Made by a program: the position numbers and the translations under genes
Shown here: piece after piece, positions 8,426 through 16,655 of the stretch
Layout: the number at the start of each line of letters is the position of its first letter
How positions within the stretch are numbered: the first letter of the stretch is position 1
The notes under the pieces: generated by a model
Database searches by the model: none
Told to the model about the DNA's origin: nothing
The model's input: only the letters and a program-made list of their open reading frames with translations
Assembly (NCBI GenBank): GCA_045613685.1
Contig: JAZLBL010000037.1
Location: 1-64,000 of the forward strand
DNA: 64,000 nucleotides
Direction of reading: 5' to 3'
DNA from: Fimenecus sp045613685
Lineage (GTDB): Bacteria; Bacillota; Clostridia; Oscillospirales; Acutalibacteraceae

Positions 8426-9670
8426 TTAAGATGCATTTTTGATTTGTTCATTTTTTTGCATCTCGCGACTTACAGAGGTTTCAAGCATTCTCTCAGCAAA
8501 AATTCCATATCCTTGTTTTGGGTTATTAACAAAAACGTGAGTTATTGCACCTACTAACATACCGTTCTGAATTATTGGTGTACCGCTCATTCCTTGCAAA
8601 ATTCCACCTGTTTTTGAAATTAAATCGTTATCTATTACTTCAACTACCAAATCTTTATTTACTGACGACGAATTTGAATATACTTTTACTATTTTTACAT
8701 CATAATACTGTGGTGGATTTTTATCAATTGTGCAATAAATTTGAGCATAACCTTCTTTTACTTCTTGTTTCACAGCAACTGGTAACTGCTCACCTTGTGC
8801 ACCATAATAGGTGTAGCCATATATTCCAGTTTCATCATTTATGCAAAGAATACCTAAGGCTTTTCCTGTTAATATACCGCACAACTCACCTACACATCCA
8901 TTCTGGCTTTTATAAAGACCATTAACATATGCTTCAGCCATTTCACCTTTACGCATTGGCATAATTTCACCTGTATCAACATCGCAAATGGCATGACCTA
9001 ATCCACCAAAGGAGTTGTTGGCTGTGTTATAAAAGGTTACTGTGCCAATACCCGCTGTACTATCTCTAACCCAAAGACCCGCTTTGAATTTTCCGCTATT
9101 TTTTTCTTTTACTGTTGCAAAGTTTAAATCAAAGTTTTTACCATTTCTTTTGATTGTTAACTTAGCGTTATTCCCTTTATTTTCTTGTAAAAGTTCTGTT
9201 AATTGTTTTGTCGAATTAATCTTAGTATTGTTAAAAAATAAAATTACATCACCTATTTTTAACCCAGCTTTCTCCGCTGGAGTTACATTGCCATTATCTG
9301 TTTCAATCGTGTCTGTTCCAACAACTATAACACCATCTGTATAAAGCTTTATTCCAAAAACGTCTCCACCAAGAACAACATATTGTCGCTTCGTATTTGT
9401 TATTTTTGTTTTCTTTACGGGAATAATATTTAAAAGTTTAATTTCTGAATTATTTTGTGATGAGTGAACAGTCCCCGTCACAACACCAGTTTCTTGAAAT
9501 AAACGACTTTTATAAATATTAAAGCCTAAAAATTCAGGTGCTGTATAACCTTTATCTTCAACCGTCATAATTGAATCTGGTATCAGCACATTTCCAACAT
9601 AAACTAAAATAAAAATTGTTGTGCAAATAAAAGCACTTATTATTGATAAAAATTTTATTAAACTTCGCAT
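8426..9670 (-). CDS. spoIVB: SpoIVB serine peptidase
   Basis: A 414-residue secreted signalling protease. One N-terminal membrane segment (about residues 8-30), a PDZ domain (about 110-185, PAEKAGLKIGDVILF) and a C-terminal S55 peptidase domain. The latter shows FGGLGHAICD with the catalytic His and GILQGMSGTPII with the catalytic Ser, and THVFVN near the end. In Bacillus the forespore makes SpoIVB, which crosses into the intermembrane space and triggers pro-sigma-K processing. The start has GGAGGTG 5 bases upstream. A sigma-F/G-like promoter and a 5' hairpin precede it. Usually spo0A follows spoIVB in Firmicutes; here it does not. Confidence 0.95.
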   Translation of the reverse strand: MRSLIKFLSIISAFICTTIFILVYVGNVLIPDSIMTVEDKGYTAPEFLGFNIYKSRLFQETGVVTGTVHSSQNNSEIKLLNIIPVKKTKITNTKRQYVVLGGDVFGIKLYTDGVIVVGTDTIETDNGNVTPAEKAGLKIGDVILFFNNTKINSTKQLTELLQENKGNNAKLTIKRNGKNFDLNFATVKEKNSGKFKAGLWVRDSTAGIGTVTFYNTANNSFGGLGHAICDVDTGEIMPMRKGEMAEAYVNGLYKSQNGCVGELCGILTGKALGILCINDETGIYGYTYYGAQGEQLPVAVKQEVKEGYAQIYCTIDKNPPQYYDVKIVKVYSNSSSVNKDLVVEVIDNDLISKTGGILQGMSGTPIIQNGMLVGAITHVFVNNPKQGYGIFAERMLETSVSREMQKNEQIKNAS

Positions 9671-9681
9671 TTTTCACCTCC

Positions 9682-9700
9682 GTACGACTACAAGTCGCAC
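9682..9700 (-). other. Leader hairpin before the spoIVB ribosome site
   Basis: Minus strand GTGCGACT, loop TGT, AGTCGTAC (one G-T pair) ends directly at the GGAGGTG ribosome site. If the sigma-F/G promoter below is right, this stem forms the very 5' end of the transcript. Confidence 0.45.
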
Positions 9701-9703
9701 TAA

Positions 9704-9733
9704 TAATTTGCCACTGCGAAGAATAAATATTTA
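9704..9733 (-). promoter_or_regulatory. Candidate sigma-F/G promoter of spoIVB
   Basis: Minus strand TAAATA (9733-9728), 17 bp, CAAATTA (9710-9704); forespore consensus is about TGAATA, 17-18 bp, CATACTA. Matches 5/6 and 5/7. Forespore control of spoIVB is established in Bacillus. Confidence 0.5.
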
Positions 9734-9746
9734 CGGAAAAATAAAC

Positions 9747-9789
9747 GCCTTACGGAGAATTTTCACTTTGTTTGAAAAATCCGTAAGGC
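9747..9789 (-). terminator. Terminator of pfkA-aroK
   Basis: GCCTTACGGA (9747-9756) pairs with TCCGTAAGGC (9780-9789) around a 23-base loop. In the minus direction it is followed by GTTTATTTTT, a modest T-run, 9 bases after the aroK stop. Confidence 0.6.
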
Positions 9790-9797
9790 ATAATTTT

Positions 9798-10292
9798 TTA
9801 TTTAATTTTTTTGCAAATTTGTTCAACTGCTTGCTCAACTGTGCTATCAGTTAAATCAACAATCACATCTGCAAACTTTTTATATAGCGGTTCACGTTCG
9901 ATAAAAATGTCATCTATTGAGTCATTTTTATTTGCTGCGATACCCCTTGTACTTATATTGTTGAGTCTGTTTTTAATTTCATCAAGTGACACATTTAAAT
10001 AGAAAATTTTACCATTCTTTTTCAAATGTTTTATTGCATCTTCACGATATACAACACTGCCGCCAGTTGCAATAACAGAATTATCACATTCAACCGTTTT
10101 AACAGCGTTTTCTTCACAATCCAAAAATGCTTCAATTCCATCTTTATCAATAATATCTTGTAAAAGACGACTTTCTCGTTGTTGAATAATTAAATCCGTA
10201 TCAACAAACCCAACACCAAGCGTTTTAGCAAGAATAACCCCGATTGTGCTTTTTCCACAACCGGGCATTCCTATAAGAACTATGTTAGACAT
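9798..10292 (-). CDS. aroK: Shikimate kinase
   Basis: A 164-residue P-loop kinase that phosphorylates shikimate on the way to chorismate. Walker A is GMPGCGKST (8-16), the shikimate-binding DTD motif lies near residue 33 and IATGGSVV near residue 75. Length is typical for the single-domain enzyme. It begins 2 bases after the pfkA stop, so it depends on the pfkA transcript. No other aro gene is nearby. Confidence 0.95.
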   Translation of the reverse strand: MSNIVLIGMPGCGKSTIGVILAKTLGVGFVDTDLIIQQRESRLLQDIIDKDGIEAFLDCEENAVKTVECDNSVIATGGSVVYREDAIKHLKKNGKIFYLNVSLDEIKNRLNNISTRGIAANKNDSIDDIFIEREPLYKKFADVIVDLTDSTVEQAVEQICKKIK

Positions 10293-10294
10293 AA

Positions 10295-11257
10295 TTATAT
10301 TGAGATTTCGTGTGCAATCTTATATTCTTCAATATTAAGAGATTTTTTCATATTGAGAGCTTCGAAGATGTCGTAATCAACGATTTCATCTTTATTGATT
10401 GCAAGAACTCTGTTACCAATACCTGCTTTAAGAAGTTCAACAGCCTTGTGTCCCATAAGAGATGCTGTAACTCTGTCACGAACAGTTGGATGACCACCAC
10501 GTTGAACGTGGCCAAGAACAGTTGCTCTTGTTTCAACGCCTGTTTCTGCCTCAATTCTCTTTGCCATTTCTTCAACACCGCCGATACCTTCAGCAACAAT
10601 GATAATGAAATGTTTCTTACCTGTCTTTTGAGTTCTCTTCATTCTGTCGATAACATCACGTTGGAAATCAAATTCAACCTCAGGAATAAGAATTGATGTT
10701 GCACCACAAGCAATACCTGCGTTAAGAGCAATATAGCCTGCGCGTCTACCCATTACTTCAACAACAGTACAACGGTCGTGTGATTCTGATGTATCACGAA
10801 GTCTGTCCACCATTTCAAGAACAGTATTCATAGCAGTATCATAACCGATTGTATAATCTGAACAAGCAATATCGTTGTCGATTGTGCCAGGAATACCCAC
10901 GCAGTTAACACCACGAAGTGACAAGTCACGAGCACCACGGAATGAACCGTCACCACCAATAACAACAATACCTTCCATATTAACATCTTTTGCAACTTTA
11001 AGCGCCTTCTGAAGACCTTCTTCTGTCTTGAATTCAGGACTTCTTGCAGAATAAAGAACTGTACCACCACGGTTAATGATGTTTGAAACTGAACGAAGAT
11101 TCATTTCAAACATATCACCCTGCATAAGACCATTATAGCCTCTTCTGATGCCCATTACTCTGAAACCATTCTCACAACCTGCACGAACAACTGCACGAAC
11201 AGCAGCATTCATACCAGGAGCGTCGCCACCACTTGTTAAAACTCCGATTGTTTTCAT
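10295..11257 (-). CDS. pfkA: ATP-dependent 6-phosphofructokinase
   Basis: A 320-residue group A phosphofructokinase of glycolysis, usually a homotetramer. Visible sites: GGD at residues 10-12, the ATP signature GGDGS (101-105; Gly at position 104 favours ATP over pyrophosphate) and the catalytic PGTIDND (123-129) with Asp127. RRGYNG and HVQRGG are effector and substrate sites. It has its own promoter upstream (11300-11328) and is followed at once by aroK. Confidence 0.97.
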   Translation of the reverse strand: MKTIGVLTSGGDAPGMNAAVRAVVRAGCENGFRVMGIRRGYNGLMQGDMFEMNLRSVSNIINRGGTVLYSARSPEFKTEEGLQKALKVAKDVNMEGIVVIGGDGSFRGARDLSLRGVNCVGIPGTIDNDIACSDYTIGYDTAMNTVLEMVDRLRDTSESHDRCTVVEVMGRRAGYIALNAGIACGATSILIPEVEFDFQRDVIDRMKRTQKTGKKHFIIIVAEGIGGVEEMAKRIEAETGVETRATVLGHVQRGGHPTVRDRVTASLMGHKAVELLKAGIGNRVLAINKDEIVDYDIFEALNMKKSLNIEEYKIAHEISI

Positions 11258-11299
11258 TTTATCACCCTTAATTACTAAATATTACCACATTGAATTCAT

Positions 11300-11328
11300 A
11301 TAATATCACAAGAAACTCTAAAATGCAA
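11300..11328 (-). promoter_or_regulatory. Promoter of pfkA-aroK
   Basis: Minus strand TTGCAT (11328-11323), 17 bp, TATTAT (11305-11300), about 40 bases before the pfkA start. It overlaps the gap after dnaE, so pfkA can be expressed apart from lon-dnaE. Confidence 0.5.
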
Positions 11329-11337
11329 GTAATTGCA

Positions 11338-14300
11338 CTATTTTTGTAATATTACATTTTTATCCCCTATAATAAGTTTTAAATCTCTAATTAAATACTC
11401 ATTTACACTAATTTTTTTACTTGGAAAATACTTTTTACTATCATTGAAATAATAATAAACCATTGTATCTCCATCAATAGCACTTTTATTAAGAATTTCA
11501 GAGCATTTTATAAATTCCTGAGATTTATTATCTGCAAATCTCAAAAACAAGCCAACTCGTTTGTTGTTATTAACCTGAATTTGCTCGGCAGACTCAATAA
11601 AATCTAAAATGATTTTTGGACTCTCTTCTTCACGAACTGAAAGTCTTCCGCCAACCATTACTGTTGAACCATTTGAGATTTTATTTGCAAATCTAGATAA
11701 AAGTTTTGGAAACACAATAACTTCAACAGACCCAACGACATCTTCAAGAGTGATAAAAGCCATATACTCTCCACTCTTTGTCTGTTTTTTTGTTATATCT
11801 GTTATTATTCCTAAAACCTTTACAGATGAACCATCACTATAATTAGAATCATAGTCATCAGCATTAAGAATGTTTGCTACCTTATCACATTTTAACTTTA
11901 TAGACAAATCAGCATATTCTTCCATTGGATGAGCAGAAATATAAAGTCCTGTTGTTTCTTTTTCCATTGACAACAGTTCTTGAGTTGAAAACTCTGCAAC
12001 TTTTTTCATTTTATAATCAGCAGTACCAGTTGTGCTCATCATATCAAAAAATCCGATTTGACCATCAAGATTTCTACGTTTTGCTGCATCTAACTCATCA
12101 ATAATGAACGGAAGATTAATCAGCATTTCATGTCTGTTGCTACCTAAATTATCAAGAGCACCACTCTTAATCAGACTTTCAACAGCACGACGATTAAAAG
12201 ATTTTCCATGAACACGCTTACAAAATGAATAAAATGACTTATATTCACCATTTAATTTACGCTCATTTATAATGGTATCAATAAAATCGTGACCTAAATT
12301 TTTGATTGCCAAAAGTCCAAACATTATTGATTTTTCGTAACTATTATCTGTTGTAAAAGTCTTATTACTATAATTTACATTTGGATTTAAAATTTTAATA
12401 CCATTTCGTTTACAATCTTCAATATATCCTGAAACTTTTGTAGCATTGTCCAACACACTTGTAAGAAGTGATGCCATAAATTCACAAGGATAATATGCTT
12501 TTAAATAAGCTGTTCTGTATGCTACAACTGCATAAGCAGCTGCGTGTGATTTGTTGAATGCATAAGATGCAAATGATGACATATCATCAAAAATTTCATT
12601 TGCAATTTCATTTGATATTCCGTTTTTAGCACAACCATCGCAGAAGAAAGTTCTCTCATCTTCAAGAACTTTATGCTTTTTCTTTGACATGGCACGACGA
12701 ACAATATCAGCACGACCAAGTGAATATCCTGCTAACGAACGGAAAATTTGCATAACCTGTTCTTGATAGACCATGCAACCATAAGTGACATCAAGGATGT
12801 CTTTCAGCATTGGTGTTTTATATCTAATATTTTCGCTATTATGGCGATTCTCAATGTAACTGTCAATAGAATCCATTGGACCTGGACGATATAGAGAAAT
12901 AACAGCAATAATATCTTCAAGATTAGTCGGTTTCAGGCGCATAAATACGCTTCGCATACCACTTGATTCACATTGAAAAACTCCATCAGTCTGACCACTT
13001 GCAAATAAAGAATAGGCTTTTTTATCGTCAAGTGGGATTTTTTCTATATCAAACTCTGGATTTTTCTTTTGAATCATTTTGACACAATCATTGATAACAG
13101 TTAAAGTGCGAAGTCCTAAGAAATCCATTTTTAAAAGTCCAAGTTCTTCAATTGTGGTCATTGTGAATTGTGTTACAACTGACTCATCGTTCCTTGCAAG
13201 TGGAACATAATCACTGACAGGATTATCAGTAATAACAATACCGGCAGCGTGTGTTGAAGCGTGACGAGGCATACCTTCAACTTTTCTTGCGTTATCAACA
13301 AGTTCTTTAACTGAGTCATCACTATCATAAAGAGTTTTAAACTCTTCACTTTCAACTAACGCTTTTTCAATAGTCATTCCCAATGCTCTTGGAATTTTCT
13401 TTGCAACATTATCAACAGTTGCATAAGAAAGTCCCATTGCACGACCAACATCACGAAGTGCAGCACGAGCAGCCATTGTACCAAAGGTTACTATCTGTGC
13501 AACATGGTCTGCACCATATTTATCAATAACATATTCAATTACTTCTCCCCTGCGTTCATAACAGAAGTCCACATCAATATCAGGCATACTGACACGCTCA
13601 GGGTTTAAGAAGCGTTCAAAAATCAAATTATATTTAATTGGGTCAATATTTGTAATACCCATACAATATGCGCAAATACTACCAGCACCAGAACCACGGC
13701 CAGGACCTACTGGAATACCGTGTTCACGAGCATACCCTATAAAGTCGGCTACTATCAAGAAATAGTCAACATATCCCATATTGTCAATTACAGATAGTTC
13801 ATATTCGAGTCTATCAACATAGAGTTTATCAGGGTTAGCGCCATATCTTTCTTTTAATCCAACATAACATTTTTCTCTTAAATAATTAAAATGAGTTTGT
13901 CCTTGTGGCACATCAAAGTTTGGAAGTTTTGTGTTGCCAAACTCAAAATCAAAATTACACATATCTGCGATTTTTTGTGTATTTTCAATTGCTTCTGCAA
14001 CATACCCAAAAACATTCATCATTTCTTCTTCAGTTTTCAAGTAGAAATTATCAGTTTCAAATTCAAGTGAATTTTCTTCATCAATTGTATGGTTTGTTGC
14101 TATACATATGAGAATTTTTTGAATTTTTGAGTCTTCTCTATCAATATAATGAACGTCATTTGTAGCAACAAGAGGTATTCCAGTATCTTTTGACAACTGA
14201 ATTAAACCGTCATTTACTTTTGCTTGCTCAGAAATATTGTGATTTTGAATTTCAAGATAGAAATTGCCCTGACCAAAAACTCGGTTATACCAAAGTGCCA

Positions 14301-14769
14301 CTTCTTTTGCACGAATTTTTTCACCACGTTCAACAAGTTTTGGTATTTCACCTGCAAGACAAGCAGAAAGGCATACAAGACCTTCGTGATATTTTTCTAA
14401 CAATTCTTTATCAATTCTAGGTTTAGTGTAAAAGCCATCAACCCAAGCAGATGAAACCATTTTGATGAGATTTTGATAACCAATTTCATTTTTACAAAGC
14501 AAAACAAGATGGTGTCTATCAGAATCAACGCCGTGTACTTTATCAAATCTTGAGCGTGATGCAACATAAACTTCACAACCGATAATAGGTTTTATCCCCA
14601 CTTTTTTTGCTTCTTTATAGAAATCAACAGCACCAAAGAGATTACCGTGGTCAGTAATTGCAATGGCATTTTGTCCACGTTCTTTTGCAGCAGAACAAAG
14701 CCTATTAAGACGGCAAACGCCATCTAATAAGCTATATTCAGTATGCACATGCAAATGAACAAAAGACAT
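11338..14769 (-). CDS. dnaE: DNA polymerase III alpha subunit, DnaE type
   Basis: A 1143-residue C-family polymerase. The N-terminal PHP domain begins with HLHVHTEYSLLDG and retains metal-ligand histidines. The palm has GPGRGSGAGS near residue 355 and the catalytic PDIDVDF near residue 398. A helix-hairpin-helix and an OB domain (VLGIITDITKKQTKSG near residue 1010) follow. There is no embedded proofreading exonuclease, so this is DnaE and not PolC. In Firmicutes DnaE usually extends primers for PolC. It starts 13 bases after lysA. Confidence 0.96.
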   Translation of the reverse strand: MSFVHLHVHTEYSLLDGVCRLNRLCSAAKERGQNAIAITDHGNLFGAVDFYKEAKKVGIKPIIGCEVYVASRSRFDKVHGVDSDRHHLVLLCKNEIGYQNLIKMVSSAWVDGFYTKPRIDKELLEKYHEGLVCLSACLAGEIPKLVERGEKIRAKEVALWYNRVFGQGNFYLEIQNHNISEQAKVNDGLIQLSKDTGIPLVATNDVHYIDREDSKIQKILICIATNHTIDEENSLEFETDNFYLKTEEEMMNVFGYVAEAIENTQKIADMCNFDFEFGNTKLPNFDVPQGQTHFNYLREKCYVGLKERYGANPDKLYVDRLEYELSVIDNMGYVDYFLIVADFIGYAREHGIPVGPGRGSGAGSICAYCMGITNIDPIKYNLIFERFLNPERVSMPDIDVDFCYERRGEVIEYVIDKYGADHVAQIVTFGTMAARAALRDVGRAMGLSYATVDNVAKKIPRALGMTIEKALVESEEFKTLYDSDDSVKELVDNARKVEGMPRHASTHAAGIVITDNPVSDYVPLARNDESVVTQFTMTTIEELGLLKMDFLGLRTLTVINDCVKMIQKKNPEFDIEKIPLDDKKAYSLFASGQTDGVFQCESSGMRSVFMRLKPTNLEDIIAVISLYRPGPMDSIDSYIENRHNSENIRYKTPMLKDILDVTYGCMVYQEQVMQIFRSLAGYSLGRADIVRRAMSKKKHKVLEDERTFFCDGCAKNGISNEIANEIFDDMSSFASYAFNKSHAAAYAVVAYRTAYLKAYYPCEFMASLLTSVLDNATKVSGYIEDCKRNGIKILNPNVNYSNKTFTTDNSYEKSIMFGLLAIKNLGHDFIDTIINERKLNGEYKSFYSFCKRVHGKSFNRRAVESLIKSGALDNLGSNRHEMLINLPFIIDELDAAKRRNLDGQIGFFDMMSTTGTADYKMKKVAEFSTQELLSMEKETTGLYISAHPMEEYADLSIKLKCDKVANILNADDYDSNYSDGSSVKVLGIITDITKKQTKSGEYMAFITLEDVVGSVEVIVFPKLLSRFANKISNGSTVMVGGRLSVREEESPKIILDFIESAEQIQVNNNKRVGLFLRFADNKSQEFIKCSEILNKSAIDGDTMVYYYFNDSKKYFPSKKISVNEYLIRDLKLIIGDKNVILQK

Positions 14770-14782
14770 ATTTTTCTCCTAA

Positions 14783-16054
14783 TTATTCAGTAACTTTTTT
14801 ATAGAAATCGAAGCAATCAAATGTTGCAAAGTAGTCTGCAGGAGTTTCAGCACGACGAATTAAATCGAAGCTTCCGTCTTCTTTAAGAAGAATTTCTGCT
14901 GATTTGAGTTTACCATTATAGTTATAACCCATAGCAAAACCATGAGCACCTGTATCGTGGATAAAGAGCAAATCACCCATATCGATTTTTGGTAACATTC
15001 TGTCGATTGCGAATTTATCGTTATTTTCGCAGAGCGAGCCTGTAACGTCATATTTATAGTCACAAGGTTCATTTTCCTTGCCCATAACTGTAATGTGGTG
15101 ATATGCACCATAAATCGCAGGACGCATAAGGTTAACTGCACAAGCGTCAACACCAATATATTCTTTATGGGTGTGTTTTTCATTGATTGCACGAGTTACG
15201 AGTGCACCATAAGGAGCTAACATAAAACGACCAAGTTCTGTATAGATTGCAACATCATCCATACCTGCTGGAGCAAGAACTTCGTTATATACTTTTTCTA
15301 CACCCTTACCAATTTCAAAAATATCGTTACCTTCTTGGTCAGGACGATAAGGGATACCGATACCACCTGAAAGGTTAATAAATTTAATGTGAGCACCTGT
15401 TTCTTTTTTTAGCTTTACAGCAACTTCAAAAAGAGTCTTTGCAAGTGTTGGATAATATTCATTTGTTACTGTATTACTTGCAAGGAACGCGTGGATACCA
15501 AACTCTTCAACACCTTTTGATTTCATAATTTTAAATGCTTCAAAAAGTTGTTCGGTTGTCATACCATATTTTGCATCACCAGGGTTGTCCATGATGTTGT
15601 TAGCAATAGAGAAATATCCACCTGGATTATAACGGCATGAAAGTTTCTTTGGAAGATAACCAAGTGTTTTTTCAAGAATGTCTATATGTGTAATGTCATC
15701 AAGATTGATAATAGCACCTAAATCGTCAGCATATTTAAACTCTGCTGGTGGTGTATCATTTGATGAGAACATAATATCATCACCCACTGCACCGATTGCC
15801 TTTGAAAGCATAAGTTCAGTAACTGATGAGCAGTCACAACCACAACCATATTCTCTCAAAATATTAATAAGAAATGGGTTTGGAGTTGCTTTAACAGCAA
15901 AATATTCTTTAAAGCCCTTATTCCAAGCAAATGCTTTTTTAAGATTTTCTGCATTTTTACGAATTCCTGCTTCATCATAAAGATGGAATGGAGTTGGATA
16001 TACCTTTGCAATTTCTTCTAATTTTTCTTTTGATGTAAATGGTACTTTGCTCAT
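14783..16054 (-). CDS. lysA: Diaminopimelate decarboxylase-type PLP enzyme
   Basis: A 423-residue fold-III PLP decarboxylase. YFAVKATPNP carries the Schiff-base Lys at about residue 55. NLSGGIGIPY binds phosphate, and the C-terminal Gly-rich DTGAHGFAMGYNYNG belongs to the substrate site. It fits diaminopimelate decarboxylase, the last step of lysine synthesis, although related enzymes decarboxylate arginine, ornithine or carboxynorspermidine. An ATG at 16054 with AGGTGA five bases upstream is preferred over an in-frame GTG at 16063. It starts one base after the ysxC stop. The symbol is the less certain part. Confidence 0.82.
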   Translation of the reverse strand: MSKVPFTSKEKLEEIAKVYPTPFHLYDEAGIRKNAENLKKAFAWNKGFKEYFAVKATPNPFLINILREYGCGCDCSSVTELMLSKAIGAVGDDIMFSSNDTPPAEFKYADDLGAIINLDDITHIDILEKTLGYLPKKLSCRYNPGGYFSIANNIMDNPGDAKYGMTTEQLFEAFKIMKSKGVEEFGIHAFLASNTVTNEYYPTLAKTLFEVAVKLKKETGAHIKFINLSGGIGIPYRPDQEGNDIFEIGKGVEKVYNEVLAPAGMDDVAIYTELGRFMLAPYGALVTRAINEKHTHKEYIGVDACAVNLMRPAIYGAYHHITVMGKENEPCDYKYDVTGSLCENNDKFAIDRMLPKIDMGDLLFIHDTGAHGFAMGYNYNGKLKSAEILLKEDGSFDLIRRAETPADYFATFDCFDFYKKVTE

Positions 16055-16055
16055 A

Positions 16056-16643
16056 TTATTCACCTAAATATCCTTCAATATATTTCTTTAATACATCAAG
16101 TCCTGCACCCGTTTCAGATGAAAATGGAATAATTCTTTCTTCAGGTACAAAACTCATTTCTTGTTTTGATTTTTCAATTCGTTCGTTATAATCTTTTTTC
16201 TTTTTAAGCTTGTCTGCTTTTGTCATCACAACAATAAATTCATATCCGCTTGACTGTAAGAATTCCATCATCATAATATCATCTTTTGTTGGTGGATGAC
16301 GCATATCAACAAGTTGAACAACAAGTTTAATATTACGGTCAGAATTGAAATAACCTTCCATCATTTCTGCCCAGCGTTCCTTTTCAGTTTTTGCAACCTT
16401 TGCATAACCATAACCAGGCAAGTCAACGAAATTATATTCATCAACTTGATAAAAGTTAATTGTTATTGTTTTGCCCGGTACTGAACTTACTCTTGCAAGG
16501 TTTTTTCGTTGGAATAATTTATTTAATAATGAACTTTTACCAACATTTGAACGACCTGCAAAGGCAATTTCAGGCAAATCACTATTAGGTAACTGACCAA
16601 AAGTTCCGTATGCTGCTTTAAATTCTGCTTTATCATATCTCAT
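16056..16643 (-). CDS. ysxC: Ribosome-biogenesis GTPase YsxC/EngB
   Basis: A 195-residue TRAFAC GTPase needed for 50S subunit assembly. G1 is GRSNVGKSS near residue 30, G3 is DLPGYGYA near residue 80 and G4 is TKAD near residue 145. Length is typical. ATG 16643 with AGGTG upstream is chosen over an upstream GTG. The gene follows lon by 12 bases; lon-ysxC adjacency is the standard Firmicutes order. Confidence 0.96.
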   Translation of the reverse strand: MRYDKAEFKAAYGTFGQLPNSDLPEIAFAGRSNVGKSSLLNKLFQRKNLARVSSVPGKTITINFYQVDEYNFVDLPGYGYAKVAKTEKERWAEMMEGYFNSDRNIKLVVQLVDMRHPPTKDDIMMMEFLQSSGYEFIVVMTKADKLKKKKDYNERIEKSKQEMSFVPEERIIPFSSETGAGLDVLKKYIEGYLGE

Positions 16644-16655
16644 AATAAACACCTA

